Positions 41,339 to 53,339 are shown, numbered from the stretch's first letter. The stretch is 64,000 bases of DNA from Pseudomonas sp. SLFW (GCF_009905615.1 NZ_JAAAKW010000002.1:248001-312000), one strand, 5' to 3'. Translations and numbers: made by a program. The notes: generated from the letters alone by a model not told the origin.

Positions 41339-41887
41339 TTGGACGTCGGTGAACGACTGCAATCCATTCGCAAACTCAAAGGTCTGTCGCAACGAGAACT
41401 CGCCAAAAGAGCGGGCGTGACCAACAGCACCATTTCGATGATCGAGAAAAACAGCGTCAGCCCCTCGATCAGCTCACTGCGCAAGGTGCTGGGCGGCATC
41501 CCGATGTCCATGGTGGAGTTCTTTTCCGAAGAGCTGGAGCCTGAGAATCCGACCCAAGTTGTCTACAAGGCCAGTGAACTGATCGATATTTCGGACGGTG
41601 CTGTCACCATGAAACTCGTCGGCAAGTCCCACCCCGACCGGGCGATTGCATTTCTGACCGAGGTTTATCCGCCGGGCGCCGACACCGGTGAGGAAATGCT
41701 CGTTCACGAAGGCGAAGAAACCGGGATTCTGGTCGAAGGTCGCCTTGAGCTGGTGGTCGGGCTCGATACCTATGTGCTGGAAGCGGGCGACAGCTACTAT
41801 TTTGAAAGCACACGACCTCATCGCTTTCGTAATCCGTTCGACGTGCCAGCGCGCCTCATCAGCGCAGCGACGCCCGCGAATTTCTGA
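41339..41887 (+). CDS. pauR: XRE-cupin repressor PauR/PuuR type
   Basis: A 182-residue regulator. The N-terminal XRE helix-turn-helix includes RLQSIRKLKGLSQRELAKRA and VTNSTISMIEKN. The C-terminal cupin domain (about 105-178) includes PPGADTGEEMLVHEGEETGI and EAGDSYYFESTRPHRFRN. It matches the putrescine-responsive repressor of polyamine catabolic genes. Start assigned to TTG at 41339, 9 bases after a near-perfect AGGAGGA; the ATG at 41315 has no such site. Probable targets include kauB and the oxidase gene at 35.8 kb. Confidence 0.9.
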   Translation: MDVGERLQSIRKLKGLSQRELAKRAGVTNSTISMIEKNSVSPSISSLRKVLGGIPMSMVEFFSEELEPENPTQVVYKASELIDISDGAVTMKLVGKSHPDRAIAFLTEVYPPGADTGEEMLVHEGEETGILVEGRLELVVGLDTYVLEAGDSYYFESTRPHRFRNPFDVPARLISAATPANF

Positions 41888-42061
41888 TCGGTGACACCCA
41901 TCCCCTGCGTAAGGCGGGGGACAGCGGTTCAGCTCGAAGCCAAGGTCGACGCGCCGACAGCCCTGCTTCGCACAGGGATGTGACGACCAACGAGCTATAC
42001 TTTCGCCACCTGCAGACTACCGTGACGGCGGGGACGTGATAGCCACCATGAGGGTGAGAGC

Positions 42062-42484
42062 GTGAACCATACCAATAAGATCCTGACGGCCCTTGCACTG
42101 CTCGCCTACTGGGTGTTCGCCGCCCAGGCCTCCACTCAGGATGACCTCGCCAAACGACTGGAACCGGTCGGACAAGTCTGCATTCAAGGCAAGGAATGTC
42201 CGGGCATGGACGTTGCCGCCACAGCAGGCGGAGCGGGCGGCGCCAAATCTCCGGATGATGTGATCGGCAAACACTGCAACGCCTGCCACGGCACCGGTCT
42301 GCTGGGCTCGCCGAAAATTGGCGACCGCGCTGACTGGGGCAAACGCGCCAAGGAGCAGGGCGGCCTTGATGGGTTGCTCGCCAAGGCAATCACCGGCATC
42401 AACGCCATGCCCCCGAAAGGCACTTGCGCGGACTGCTCGGATGACGAGCTGAAGGGCGCGATCAAGAAAATGTCGGGGCTTTGA
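42062..42484 (+). CDS. cycB: Cytochrome c5-type monohaem protein
   Basis: A 140-residue periplasmic c-type cytochrome. The signal peptide is ILTALALLAYWVFAAQA. The haem motif CNACH lies near residue 77. The axial methionine candidate is in GINAMPPKG. A C-terminal CADCSDDEL pair of cysteines is typical of the cytochrome c5 family. It probably shuttles electrons to terminal oxidases. It overlaps the DUF2845 gene by one base (TGATG). Confidence 0.92.
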   Translation: MNHTNKILTALALLAYWVFAAQASTQDDLAKRLEPVGQVCIQGKECPGMDVAATAGGAGGAKSPDDVIGKHCNACHGTGLLGSPKIGDRADWGKRAKEQGGLDGLLAKAITGINAMPPKGTCADCSDDELKGAIKKMSGL

Positions 42485-42819
42485 TGGCGGTAAGTCACCA
42501 TTCAGGGAAATACCGTTGGATGTTCAGAGCGCCGTGGTGGTTGGGGTTTTCCCTGTTGCTGTTCGCGGGCACTGCGAGCGCCACGATGCGCTGCGGGACT
42601 GCGCTAATCAGCCTGGGCGACACGGCAGCGGTGGTGCGCGACAAGTGCGGGCCGCCGGATAGCAGCGTTGATCAAATGCCCGCGGCGCGCGTCAATGGCG
42701 TACCTCGCCTGAACGCCGTCAAAGTCAGCCTATGGGTTTATGGCCCGCGCAACGGCGCGTTTCAGCACCTCAAGTTCATTGAAGACAAACTCGTGAATAT
42801 CGATACCCGGCGCGACTGA
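42484..42819 (+). CDS. DUF2845 periplasmic protein
   Basis: A 111-residue exported protein of unknown function. The signal region is WWLGFSLLLFAGTASATM, then the DUF2845 motif MRCGTALISLGDTAAVVRDK with CGPP. The C-terminus carries KVSLWVYGPRNGAFQHLKF. The ATG overlaps the cycB stop, which implies coupling. No partner known. A REP doublet follows. Confidence 0.8.
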   Translation: MAVSHHSGKYRWMFRAPWWLGFSLLLFAGTASATMRCGTALISLGDTAAVVRDKCGPPDSSVDQMPAARVNGVPRLNAVKVSLWVYGPRNGAFQHLKFIEDKLVNIDTRRD

Positions 42820-42828
42820 TCGGATTTT

Positions 42829-42918
42829 TGTAAGAGTGAGCGTGCTCGCGATGGCTGGGTATCATGCGCAGATGCATTGACTGATCGCCCTTGATCGCGA
42901 GCAAGCTCACTCCTACAG
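42829..42918. repeat. REP doublet, GTGAGCTTGCTCGCGAT type
   Basis: TGTAAGAGTGAGCGTGCTCG (two changes from consensus) and GCGAGCAAGCTCACTCCTAC. The left unit has decayed more than the right. Confidence 0.85.
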
Positions 42919-42999
42919 GTACGGGTTACGGCATTCATGCAGCAATTCCCGCTCATCCCCGGTCCAAGCTCCATCGAATAACAAACCAGGAGAGGCCGG

Positions 43000-44925
43000 A
43001 TGCCGCATTCCTGCTCGATCGAGCAAGCCGTCGATCACGTGTTGGCCGAGCTGCCGACGCACATTCGCATGGGGATGCCCTTGGGGCTGGGCAAGCCCAA
43101 TCGCTTCGCCAACGCGCTGTATGCCCGCATCAAATCGCTGCCGGACCGGCAACTGACGATTTACACCGCGCTGTGTCTGGGGCGCCCCGAGGCGGGCGAT
43201 GGTTTGCAGGGACGTTTTCTTGAGCCTTTTCTGGAGCGCGTGTTCGGCGATTACCCCGAGCTGGATTTCCTCGCCGATCTGCACAAAAGCAGCCTGCCGC
43301 CGAACGTCCAGGTCGAGCAGTTTTTCATGCAGCCGGGCAGTCTGCTGGGCAGTGCACAGGCGCAGCAGGACTACGTCAGCAGCAACTACAGCCACGCCGC
43401 GCGGGACATCAACGCCAGCGGCTTGAACCTCATTGCGCAATTGATCGCCCACGACCCAGCGCGCCCTGAGCACATGAGCCTCAGCTGCAACCCGGACATT
43501 ACCCTCGACCTCTTGCGGATGCTGGAAAAGCGCCGCGCCGCAGGAGAAACCATTCTGGTGCTGGGTCATGTGCACGCTGATCTCCCCTATATGCCGGGCA
43601 ACGCTGAGGTCAGCACCGACACATTTGACCTGCTGATTGAGCACGCAGAACGTAGCACGCTGTTCTCGACACCGAACATGCCAGTGGGCGTTCAGGATCA
43701 CTTTATCGCCCTGTATGCCAGCACGTTGGTGCGCGATGGCGGCACGTTGCAGATCGGCATCGGTTCGATGGGCGACGCATTGACCGCAGCCTTGCTGGCG
43801 CGGCAGGCCAACAACGAAACCTATCGCGCGTGCCTCGCCGAGCTGGACGGCATTTCCACCTGGAGGCCGTTGATCGAGGCCGAAGGCGGGGTCATGCCGT
43901 TTGCGGCCGGTCTGTACGGCTGCAGCGAAATGCTGGTTAACGGCCTGTTGGTCTTGCTCGACGCGGGCATCATTCGGCGCAAGGTCTATCCCACTGTCGA
44001 ACTGCAGACGCTGGCCAACGAGGGCGAGCTGGACGAATCAATCCATGAGAATGGCGTGCTGATTCACGGCGGCTTTTTTCTGGGACCGCGCAGTTTTTAT
44101 GAGCGCCTGCGCGAGTTCTCGCCCGCGCAGATGGCGCAGATCGATATGACGGCCATCAGCTACATCAACGAGCTGTACGGCAATGAGACCCTGAAGCGCC
44201 TGCAACGGCGGGATGCGCGGTTCATCAACAGCGCGTTCACCGTGACGCTGCTCGGGGCGGCGGTCTCGGATCAACTGGAGGACGGTCGCGTCGTCAGTGG
44301 CGTCGGCGGCCAGTACAACTTTGTCGCTCAGGCCCATGCGCTGGAGGATGCGCGTTCGATCCTGATCCTGCGCAGCTGGCGAGAATCCGGCGGTGAGGTC
44401 AGCTCCAATATCGTCTGGGAGTACGGCCACACCACCATTCCCCGACACCTGCGGGACGTTGTCATCACCGAATACGGCATTGCGGATTTGCGCGGCAAGA
44501 CTGACTCGGCTGTGATCGAAGCGTTGCTCAACATTACTGATTCACGCTTTCAGCCTGCGCTGATCGATCAGGCGCAGAAGGCCGGAAAGCTGCCGAAGGG
44601 CTTTCGTCTCGACCCGCTGTTTACCCAAAACACGCCGGAGCGGTTGAAAGACATTCGCGACCGTTTCCCGGCGTTGTTCGTCGAATACCCGCTGGGCAGT
44701 GATTTCAGTGCTGAAGAGCGTGATTTGCTGCGGGCGCTGAACTGGTTGAAGAGCAAGTTCAAGCTCACGGAGATTATCGAATTGGGCAAGGCGACCCTTG
44801 AGGCGCCGGAGCCGAAGGCGTTTCCTGAACACCTGCGGCGCATGGGGCTAGATGATCCACAAGGGCTGCGGGAGGAGCTGTATCAGCGGCTGTTGCTGGC
44901 GGGGTTGCAGGCGACGGTTGGTTAG
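43000..44925 (+). CDS. Acetyl-CoA hydrolase/transferase family protein
   Basis: A 641-residue member of the acetyl-CoA hydrolase/CoA-transferase family, longer than the roughly 500-residue succinyl-CoA:acetate transferases. The N-terminal domain includes HIRMGMPLGLGKPNRFANAL. The second domain has GGTLQIGIGSMGDALTAALL and the glutamate-containing ELYGNETLKRLQ. The C-terminal domain has VSGVGGQYNFVAQAH and PRHLRDVVITEYGIADLRGK, the usual AcetylCoA_hyd_C signature. The acyl substrate cannot be told. ACCAGGAGAGG precedes the start. Single gene between REP doublets. Confidence 0.87.
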   Translation: MPHSCSIEQAVDHVLAELPTHIRMGMPLGLGKPNRFANALYARIKSLPDRQLTIYTALCLGRPEAGDGLQGRFLEPFLERVFGDYPELDFLADLHKSSLPPNVQVEQFFMQPGSLLGSAQAQQDYVSSNYSHAARDINASGLNLIAQLIAHDPARPEHMSLSCNPDITLDLLRMLEKRRAAGETILVLGHVHADLPYMPGNAEVSTDTFDLLIEHAERSTLFSTPNMPVGVQDHFIALYASTLVRDGGTLQIGIGSMGDALTAALLARQANNETYRACLAELDGISTWRPLIEAEGGVMPFAAGLYGCSEMLVNGLLVLLDAGIIRRKVYPTVELQTLANEGELDESIHENGVLIHGGFFLGPRSFYERLREFSPAQMAQIDMTAISYINELYGNETLKRLQRRDARFINSAFTVTLLGAAVSDQLEDGRVVSGVGGQYNFVAQAHALEDARSILILRSWRESGGEVSSNIVWEYGHTTIPRHLRDVVITEYGIADLRGKTDSAVIEALLNITDSRFQPALIDQAQKAGKLPKGFRLDPLFTQNTPERLKDIRDRFPALFVEYPLGSDFSAEERDLLRALNWLKSKFKLTEIIELGKATLEAPEPKAFPEHLRRMGLDDPQGLREELYQRLLLAGLQATVG

Positions 44926-44950
44926 CTATCCGACGTCACATGCGATCCTC

Positions 44951-45041
44951 CTGTAAGAGTGAGCTTGTTCGCGATGACGCGTGGTCTGGCGCTTATTCAG
45001 TGACTGACATACTGCAATCGCGAGCAAGCTCACTCCTACAC
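44951..45041. repeat. REP doublet, GTGAGCTTGCTCGCGAT type
   Basis: CTGTAAGAGTGAGCTTGTTC and CGAGCAAGCTCACTCCTACA. Convergent gap between the CoA hydrolase and TSUP genes. Confidence 0.87.
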
Positions 45042-45086
45042 GGAGTTGCGTCAGGCGTGATAGCTAAGTGCATTCCTGCAGGGGCG

Positions 45087-45902
45087 TTAAGCGACAGACT
45101 TGATGATCAACAACGCCGCCGCGCAGAACCCGCTGACCGCGAACAGCTGCTGCAAGCGAGGCCCTGCCAGAAAACCTGCCACCTGCCGCCCTGCCATTAA
45201 CCCCACCACGGCGCCTATCGCAAACGGCAGGCCGACGGCCCAATGCATCGCGCCCGTGACGCTGGCCGTGATGACACTGCCGGTGGACACCAGCGCGATA
45301 ACGGCCAGTGAGGTCGCGACGATGCTTTTCAGGTTCAGGTCGGTGTAGCGGGTCAGTGCCGGGACGATCACGAAACCGCCGCCGACGCCCAACAGTCCCG
45401 AGAGCAAACCGGACAGCATCCCGGTGATCGCCAGAAAGCGGGCGCAGGGCAGGGTCCAGCGCAGACGGCCTTCGAGGGGGTTGAGCACGCAAGGCAGAAA
45501 CGCCGCGCGTTCGGCAGGCTTCCCGTGGTGCAGTTCAAGCGTGGCCTTTCTGAAAATACGCCCGCAGGCGTACAGCAACACCAGCGAGAACCCAAGCGCC
45601 AGGGGCGTGTTGGGCAGACGATGCGCGAGCCACAACCCGACCGGCGAAAGGCAGATGCCGATCCCGGCGATGAACAACGCTGCGCGATACCGCACGATGC
45701 CCTGACGCAACCCAAGCAACGCGCCCACCGCTGCCGCCAGGCCAACCGCCAACAGCCCGACCGGCGCGGCTTCAACCATCGTCAGACCCAGACCAAACAC
45801 CAGCAGCGGCACCGCAAGAATGCCACCGCCCGCACCTGTCAGCGCGAGTACCGCTCCAATGACCGTACCGAGGCCGGCTCCGATCAGTTCGTGTTCATTC
45901 AT
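45087..45902 (-). CDS. TSUP-family (TauE/SafE) sulfur-compound transporter
   Basis: A 271-residue inner-membrane protein with about 8 hydrophobic segments. The two TSUP repeats are recognisable by their glycine-rich loops: GAVLALTGAGGGILAVPLLV near the start and LLSGLLGVGGGFVIVPAL near residue 175. The family exports sulfite, sulfoacetate or related anions. It lies downstream of a Blh-like persulfide dioxygenase on the same strand, a pairing known from BigR-type sulfide detoxification loci. No regulator accompanies it here. Confidence 0.88.
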   Translation of the reverse strand: MNEHELIGAGLGTVIGAVLALTGAGGGILAVPLLVFGLGLTMVEAAPVGLLAVGLAAAVGALLGLRQGIVRYRAALFIAGIGICLSPVGLWLAHRLPNTPLALGFSLVLLYACGRIFRKATLELHHGKPAERAAFLPCVLNPLEGRLRWTLPCARFLAITGMLSGLLSGLLGVGGGFVIVPALTRYTDLNLKSIVATSLAVIALVSTGSVITASVTGAMHWAVGLPFAIGAVVGLMAGRQVAGFLAGPRLQQLFAVSGFCAAALLIIKSVA

Positions 45903-45986
45903 CTGGGAAAAGCGCCTTCTAGCAGGTCCCGACGGGAGCGAATCTGTGGTGAGGGTTCAGCGCTGGGTGCACCGAACGGAGATTTC

Positions 45987-46078
45987 CTGTGGGAGCGAAT
46001 TTATTCGCGAGACGTACGTACAGTCGATAGGGATTTGCCGACTGCACCGGCCTTTCGCGAATGAATTCGCTCCTACAG
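45987..46078. repeat. REP doublet, GCGAATTCATT type
   Basis: CTGTGGGAGCGAATTTATTC and GAATGAATTCGCTCCTACAG. It separates the TSUP gene from the dioxygenase gene, two probable partners. Confidence 0.87.
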
Positions 46079-46103
46079 GTCAGGGTTGCGAGCGCATCAG
46101 CAC

Positions 46104-46988
46104 TCACAACGCATTAATCGGCACTTTCAAATACCGCACGCCGTTGTCTTCCGGCTCCGGCAGGTGGCCGCCGCGCATGTTGATCTGCACCGATGGCAGG
46201 ATCAGCACGGGCATGTCGAGGGTGGCGTCGCGGGTTTCTCGCATCTGCACGAACGCGTCTTCGTCGATGCCTTCGCGGATGTGAATGTTGTTGGCGCGCT
46301 GCTCGGCGACGGTGGTCATGTACATCAACTCGCGCCCGTTGGGCAGGTAGTCGTGGCACATGAACAGCCGTGTTTGCGGCGGCAGGGTGAGGATCTTGCC
46401 AATTGAACGGTAAAGCATGCGCGCATCGGCGCCGGGGAAGTCGCAACGCGCCGTGCCGTAATCCGGCATGAACAGCGTGTCGCCGACAAACGCCACCGTC
46501 TCGCCATTCACTTCGATCAGGTAGGTCATGCACGCAGGCGTGTGGCCGGGGGTGTGCATTGCTCGGGCCTGCAGGGTGCCGATCTGGAAATGCGCGTCAT
46601 CCTCCAGCAGCCGGTCAAACTGGCTGCCGTCGCGGGCGAACTCGCCTTTGGCGTTGAACAGCGTGCCGAAGACTTTCTGCACGCGGGTGATGTGGCTGCC
46701 GATGGCGACCGTCCCACCCAGCTGTTCCTTCAAGTACGCCGCTGCGGAGACATGATCGGCGTGGACGTGGGTTTCCAGAATCCACTCCACCGAGACGCCC
46801 AGTTCACGCACGCGGGCGATCAGCTTGTCCGCCGACTCGGTCTTGGTGCGCCCGGATTTGTGATCGTAATCCAGCACGCTGTCGATCAGCGCGGCCTTGA
46901 GGGTCGAGCGGTCCACGACCAGGTAGCTGATGGTCCAGGTGTGCGGATCGAAGAACGCTTCTACGCTCAGTTTTTCACCGATGTTCAT
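46104..46988 (-). CDS. Metallo-beta-lactamase fold persulfide dioxygenase (Blh/ETHE1-like)
   Basis: A 294-residue protein. The metal motif THVHADH (about residues 70-76) is followed by MHTPGHTPACMTY and FVGDTLFMPDYGTARCDFPG, a mono-iron persulfide dioxygenase pattern. A later CHDYLPNGRE has the third-shell histidine. The family oxidises glutathione persulfide to sulfite. The neighbouring TSUP transporter could then export sulfite. The ATG at 46988 is preferred; the longer frame begins inside a REP doublet. Confidence 0.86.
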   Translation of the reverse strand: MNIGEKLSVEAFFDPHTWTISYLVVDRSTLKAALIDSVLDYDHKSGRTKTESADKLIARVRELGVSVEWILETHVHADHVSAAAYLKEQLGGTVAIGSHITRVQKVFGTLFNAKGEFARDGSQFDRLLEDDAHFQIGTLQARAMHTPGHTPACMTYLIEVNGETVAFVGDTLFMPDYGTARCDFPGADARMLYRSIGKILTLPPQTRLFMCHDYLPNGRELMYMTTVAEQRANNIHIREGIDEDAFVQMRETRDATLDMPVLILPSVQINMRGGHLPEPEDNGVRYLKVPINAL

Positions 46989-47014
46989 GCTTCTCTCCGT
47001 TTGTTGGCAGCTAC

Positions 47015-47104
47015 CTGTAGGAGTGAGTTTGCTCGCGATCAAGGTGTGCCAGTTGATGAAGACGTGTCTGGTAAACCGGAATCGCGAACAAGCTCACTCC
47101 TACA
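47015..47104. repeat. REP doublet, GTGAGCTTGCTCGCGAT type
   Basis: CTGTAGGAGTGAGTTTGCTC and GAACAAGCTCACTCCTACA. Between xpt and the dioxygenase gene. Confidence 0.87.
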
Positions 47105-47136
47105 ATGACTAATGCATGCCGCCCATGGGCCAGTGT

Positions 47137-49755
<2,619 letters not shown>

Positions 49756-49957
49756 GAGGAAAAGGGGATCGCTTGCAAAATGGGCGGGCATTTTAACAGG
49801 GTCGAAGGATTGTGCAGCGACCGTCCGACACTGTGATGCGTCACGCTATCTATATTTCGCCGTTTTGTTACATTTGCGCAGCACGCGGTGAATCTACGCG
49901 TTTGACGCCCCTCGTTTGAATGGGCGCCGATGTCTTTTGTTTGTGTGGGGAGCTAGC

Positions 49958-51625
49958 TTGTCTACGCCTGTCGAACCCTTGCGTTTGCTGCTTCTGGCGG
50001 ACACGCCGGAATGGCCAGCGATATTGCGCGAGTGCCTGGCCCCCTTGGGGGAAGCCGTTTTTCTCGACTGCGTGTCGAGCTGGGACGCTATTGGCCAGCC
50101 TGACGATCCCTCGCATTCCTTCATCCTGTTCACCACGCCCGCCTTGCAGCCAGCGGCCGGTCAATGCAGCTGGCCGACCGTGCTGTTGCTCGATGTCGAG
50201 CCTGATACCGATCCCGTGGGCGTCAGTGACTGGCTGATCCGCGAAGCCCTGAACACCCAAAGCCTGCGCCGTTGCCTGCGCCATGTGCGCGAACGGGGGT
50301 TGCTGGAAAACACCCTGCAACGCCTCGCTGAGCAAGACCCGCTAACCGGCATCGCCAACCGTCAGGGGTTTCAGACGTTGCTCGCGGCGCGCCTGGTCGA
50401 GTTCGATGGGCGAGGGCTGGCACTGGGGCACCTTGACCTCGACAACTTCCGCCGAGCCAACGATGCACTCGGTCATCAGGCCGGGGACCGCTTGATTCTG
50501 CAGGTCGTGGCACGCATGAAAAGCCAGCTTGAAGCCTGCGATCAGTTGGCACGCTTGGGCAGCGACGAATTCGCGCTGTTGATCGACACCCGCCGCGCGC
50601 CTGAGCGTGCCGAGTGGATGGCCGAGCGCATCACTGAAGCGCTGTCCGAGCCTTACTGGGTCGATGGCGAGAGCCTGTTGATCGGTTGCAGCCTCGGGAT
50701 TGCCCATGCCCGTGCTGACGCCGGGGCTGATCCGCTGATGTGGCATGCGCACATCGCGATGCAGCAGGCCAAAGGCATTCAGGGCTGCACCTTCCACGTC
50801 TTCAACGAGCGCATCAATCGCAACGCCCGCAGCCTTGCCGATCTGGAAAGCGAGCTGCGTCGGGCTTTGCGCCGCGATGAGCTGGAGCTGCACTACCAGC
50901 CGCGGCTATGCCTGAACACCGGCAAAATCCTCGGCCTTGAAGCCCTCGTGCGCTGGCGCCATGCCGAGCGCGGGCTGTTGCCGCCCAGCGAATTCGTGCC
51001 ATTGGCCGAGCAGAGCGGGTTGATCGTTCCTTTGGGCTATTGGGTGATCTCCCGCGCCTTGCGCGACATGCAGACGCTGCGGGAAAAAGGCCTGCCGCCG
51101 CTGCACATGGCGATCAACCTGTCGTTCCGCCAGTTCCAGGACAATCAGTTGCTGGCGACTCTGGACCGGCTGATCAGTGATCGCGGGGTGGATGCACAGT
51201 GGCTGGAGTTCGAACTGACTGAAACCGCCGTCATGCGCCGCAGCGATCTGGTCAAGCAGACCATGGATGCGCTGGGACGCTTGGGCGTGCGGTTCTCGCT
51301 GGACGACTTCGGCACCGGCTTTTCATCATTCGTGCACCTCAACAGCCTGCCGATCACGCTGCTCAAGATCGACAAAAGCTTCGTTGGCGAAATGGAACAG
51401 CGCGAGGAGAACCGCAAGCTGGTGCACGCCATGATCAATCTGGCGCACAACTTGAGTCTGGAAGTGGTGGCGGAGGGGGTCGAGACGCCGGAGCAATTGG
51501 CGTTGCTGCGCAGCTTCGGTTGCGATCAGGCCCAGGGTTACCTGATCAGCCATCCGTTGGCGTTGCCGGAATTGCTGGATTACCTGATGTTCGATCAAAA
51601 AGGGCGGGTGGCGCAGGGGCTGTGA
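49958..51625 (+). CDS. GGDEF/EAL cyclic-di-GMP phosphodiesterase, ProE-like
   Basis: A 555-residue protein. The N-terminal 120 residues look like a degenerate receiver domain without an evident phospho-aspartate context. The GGDEF domain follows, but its signature is GSDEF (RLGSDEFALL), so cyclase activity is doubtful. The EAL domain appears complete: GLEALVRWRH, the ELTETAVM segment, DDFGTGFSSF, KIDKSF and EVVAEGVET. It is therefore probably a phosphodiesterase. It matches PAO1 PA5295 (ProE) in position. Start: TTG at 49958 behind GGGGAG; an ATG at 49916 is a weaker alternative. Confidence 0.85.
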   Translation: MSTPVEPLRLLLLADTPEWPAILRECLAPLGEAVFLDCVSSWDAIGQPDDPSHSFILFTTPALQPAAGQCSWPTVLLLDVEPDTDPVGVSDWLIREALNTQSLRRCLRHVRERGLLENTLQRLAEQDPLTGIANRQGFQTLLAARLVEFDGRGLALGHLDLDNFRRANDALGHQAGDRLILQVVARMKSQLEACDQLARLGSDEFALLIDTRRAPERAEWMAERITEALSEPYWVDGESLLIGCSLGIAHARADAGADPLMWHAHIAMQQAKGIQGCTFHVFNERINRNARSLADLESELRRALRRDELELHYQPRLCLNTGKILGLEALVRWRHAERGLLPPSEFVPLAEQSGLIVPLGYWVISRALRDMQTLREKGLPPLHMAINLSFRQFQDNQLLATLDRLISDRGVDAQWLEFELTETAVMRRSDLVKQTMDALGRLGVRFSLDDFGTGFSSFVHLNSLPITLLKIDKSFVGEMEQREENRKLVHAMINLAHNLSLEVVAEGVETPEQLALLRSFGCDQAQGYLISHPLALPELLDYLMFDQKGRVAQGL

Positions 51626-51641
51626 AATGCCCCCAACCTTA

Positions 51642-51666
51642 CCTGTAGGAGCGCGCTTGCCGACGG
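51642..51666. repeat. Orphan single REP unit
   Basis: CTGTAGGAGCGCGCTTGCCG, resembling half of a REP doublet of a variant type. No inverted partner follows before the complete doublet at 51686. Confidence 0.55.
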
Positions 51667-51685
51667 TGGCGGTTTTACGCTTCAT

Positions 51686-51776
51686 CTGTAGGAGTGAGCT
51701 TGCTCGCGATGGCGGTGTGTCAGGCACTGATAACGTGACAGACACGTCGCCATCGCGAGCAAGCTCACTCCTACAG
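51686..51776. repeat. REP doublet, GTGAGCTTGCTCGCGAT type
   Basis: CTGTAGGAGTGAGCTTGCTC and GAGCAAGCTCACTCCTACAG, perfect mirror. Convergent gap between the GGDEF/EAL and MATE genes. Confidence 0.9.
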
Positions 51777-51791
51777 AAGCAGGGGTGTGTG

Positions 51792-53174
51792 TCAGCCCAT
51801 CACCACAACGCCCGTCGCTTCTTTACGCAGCAGCTTGGCGACCTTGTGTTCGAAGGCGTAGGTCAGTGCGACTGCCGAACACAGCAATCCGACCGCCAAG
51901 CCCCACCACACACCTTCAGCGCCTTGGCTGGCCAAGAAACCCAGCCCCCACGCCAGCGGCGCGCCGACGACCCAATAGCTCGCCAGGCCAATGAGGAAGG
52001 TGGTCTTGGCATCCTTGAAGCCCCGAATGGCGCCCATCGCGATGGTCTGCGTGCCGTCGAGAATCTCGAACCACGCGGCAATCGCCAATAGCTTCACGGC
52101 CAGTTCGACGACGTCCTGATATTTCGGGTCGTTCAGGTCCACGAACAGCCCGATCACTAGATGCGGCGCCACCCAGAACAGAATCCCGAACGCCAGCATG
52201 AGCAGGCCGCCGAAGGCGATGCCCACACGACCCGCCATGCGCGCCATCAGCAGGTTGCCGCCACCGTAATGCAGGCCGATGCGCATGGTCACCGCGTAGG
52301 AAATGCCGACGGGAATCATGAATGCCATCGACACCGACTGCAGCGCGATCTGGTGCGCCGCCATCTGCGTGCTGCCCATCGCACCCATGCAGAACGCCGC
52401 GAAGGTGAACAGGCCGACTTCCACCGCGTAAGTGCCGCCAATCGGCAAGCCCAGCCGCCACAACTCTTTGAGGCTGGCACGCGACAGGCTCATCAGCCCT
52501 ACGTGTAAAGGGTACGCGGCGTACACCTTGTGGTAACGAATGTGCAGCCAGAGTGCCAGCGCCATGCTGTTGGTGACGATGGCCGTGACCAGCCCGATCC
52601 CCATCAGGCCCCAGTGCGGCAAACCGAACAGGCCATGAATGAAGGCGTAGTTGAGACCGAAGTTGGCCGCGACTCCAACCAGACTCACCACCATCACCGG
52701 CGTGGCGTGGCCCAGTGCGCTGGTGAACCCGCGAAGTGCCATGAAGCTCAGCAAACCCGGCAGCGCCAGCGGCAAGGTGAGCAAGAACTGGCTGGCCATG
52801 TGGACGTTGGCTTCGGCTTGACCGAAGTGCAGCAGAATCGGCGTCAGGTTCCAGAGGATGAGCGCAGCGACCAGTGCCATGCCCCACGCGAGCCAGAGAC
52901 CCGCTTGCGTCAGCCGGGTCGCACCGAGATCATCATTGGCGCCTCTGCGGATCGACACCAGCGTGCCCACCGCGGCCATCACGCCCACGCAGAAAAACGA
53001 AACGAAGTTATAGCTCGCCGCCCCCAGGCCCCCGCCCGCCAAGGATTCCGGGCCGAGCTTGCCCATCATCACGGTGTCGGTGAAGACCATCAGCATGTGC
53101 GCCATCTGCGACGCAATCAGCGGCCCGGCCACGCGCAGGATGATCCACAGTTCTTTGAAGGCGTTCTGTTGCAT
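51792..53174 (-). CDS. MATE-family multidrug efflux pump (NorM-like)
   Basis: A 460-residue inner-membrane antiporter with about 12 helices. MATE features include MLMVFTDTVMMGKLGPESLA and a conserved aspartate in that first helix. VSIRRGANDDLG and a symmetric second-half region (GTYAVEVGLFTFAAFCMGAM) are also seen. NorM-type pumps exchange cationic drugs for sodium or protons. The divergent LysR gene may regulate it. Positional match to PA5294 from memory. Confidence 0.9.
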   Translation of the reverse strand: MQQNAFKELWIILRVAGPLIASQMAHMLMVFTDTVMMGKLGPESLAGGGLGAASYNFVSFFCVGVMAAVGTLVSIRRGANDDLGATRLTQAGLWLAWGMALVAALILWNLTPILLHFGQAEANVHMASQFLLTLPLALPGLLSFMALRGFTSALGHATPVMVVSLVGVAANFGLNYAFIHGLFGLPHWGLMGIGLVTAIVTNSMALALWLHIRYHKVYAAYPLHVGLMSLSRASLKELWRLGLPIGGTYAVEVGLFTFAAFCMGAMGSTQMAAHQIALQSVSMAFMIPVGISYAVTMRIGLHYGGGNLLMARMAGRVGIAFGGLLMLAFGILFWVAPHLVIGLFVDLNDPKYQDVVELAVKLLAIAAWFEILDGTQTIAMGAIRGFKDAKTTFLIGLASYWVVGAPLAWGLGFLASQGAEGVWWGLAVGLLCSAVALTYAFEHKVAKLLRKEATGVVVMG

Positions 53175-53339
53175 GTGCGTGGCGCTCGGGAGGGTGAGGC
53201 ATTGATGAGCAGTCCATTGTCGTGATTCGGGGGGTAATGCACAAAGGGATAAATATGATCCTTCGCATGAGTAAAACTCATCCTGGGATTTTTACAGTAC
53301 AGTGCCGAGATCGCCATCACGCCAAGAGGAATGCGCCCG

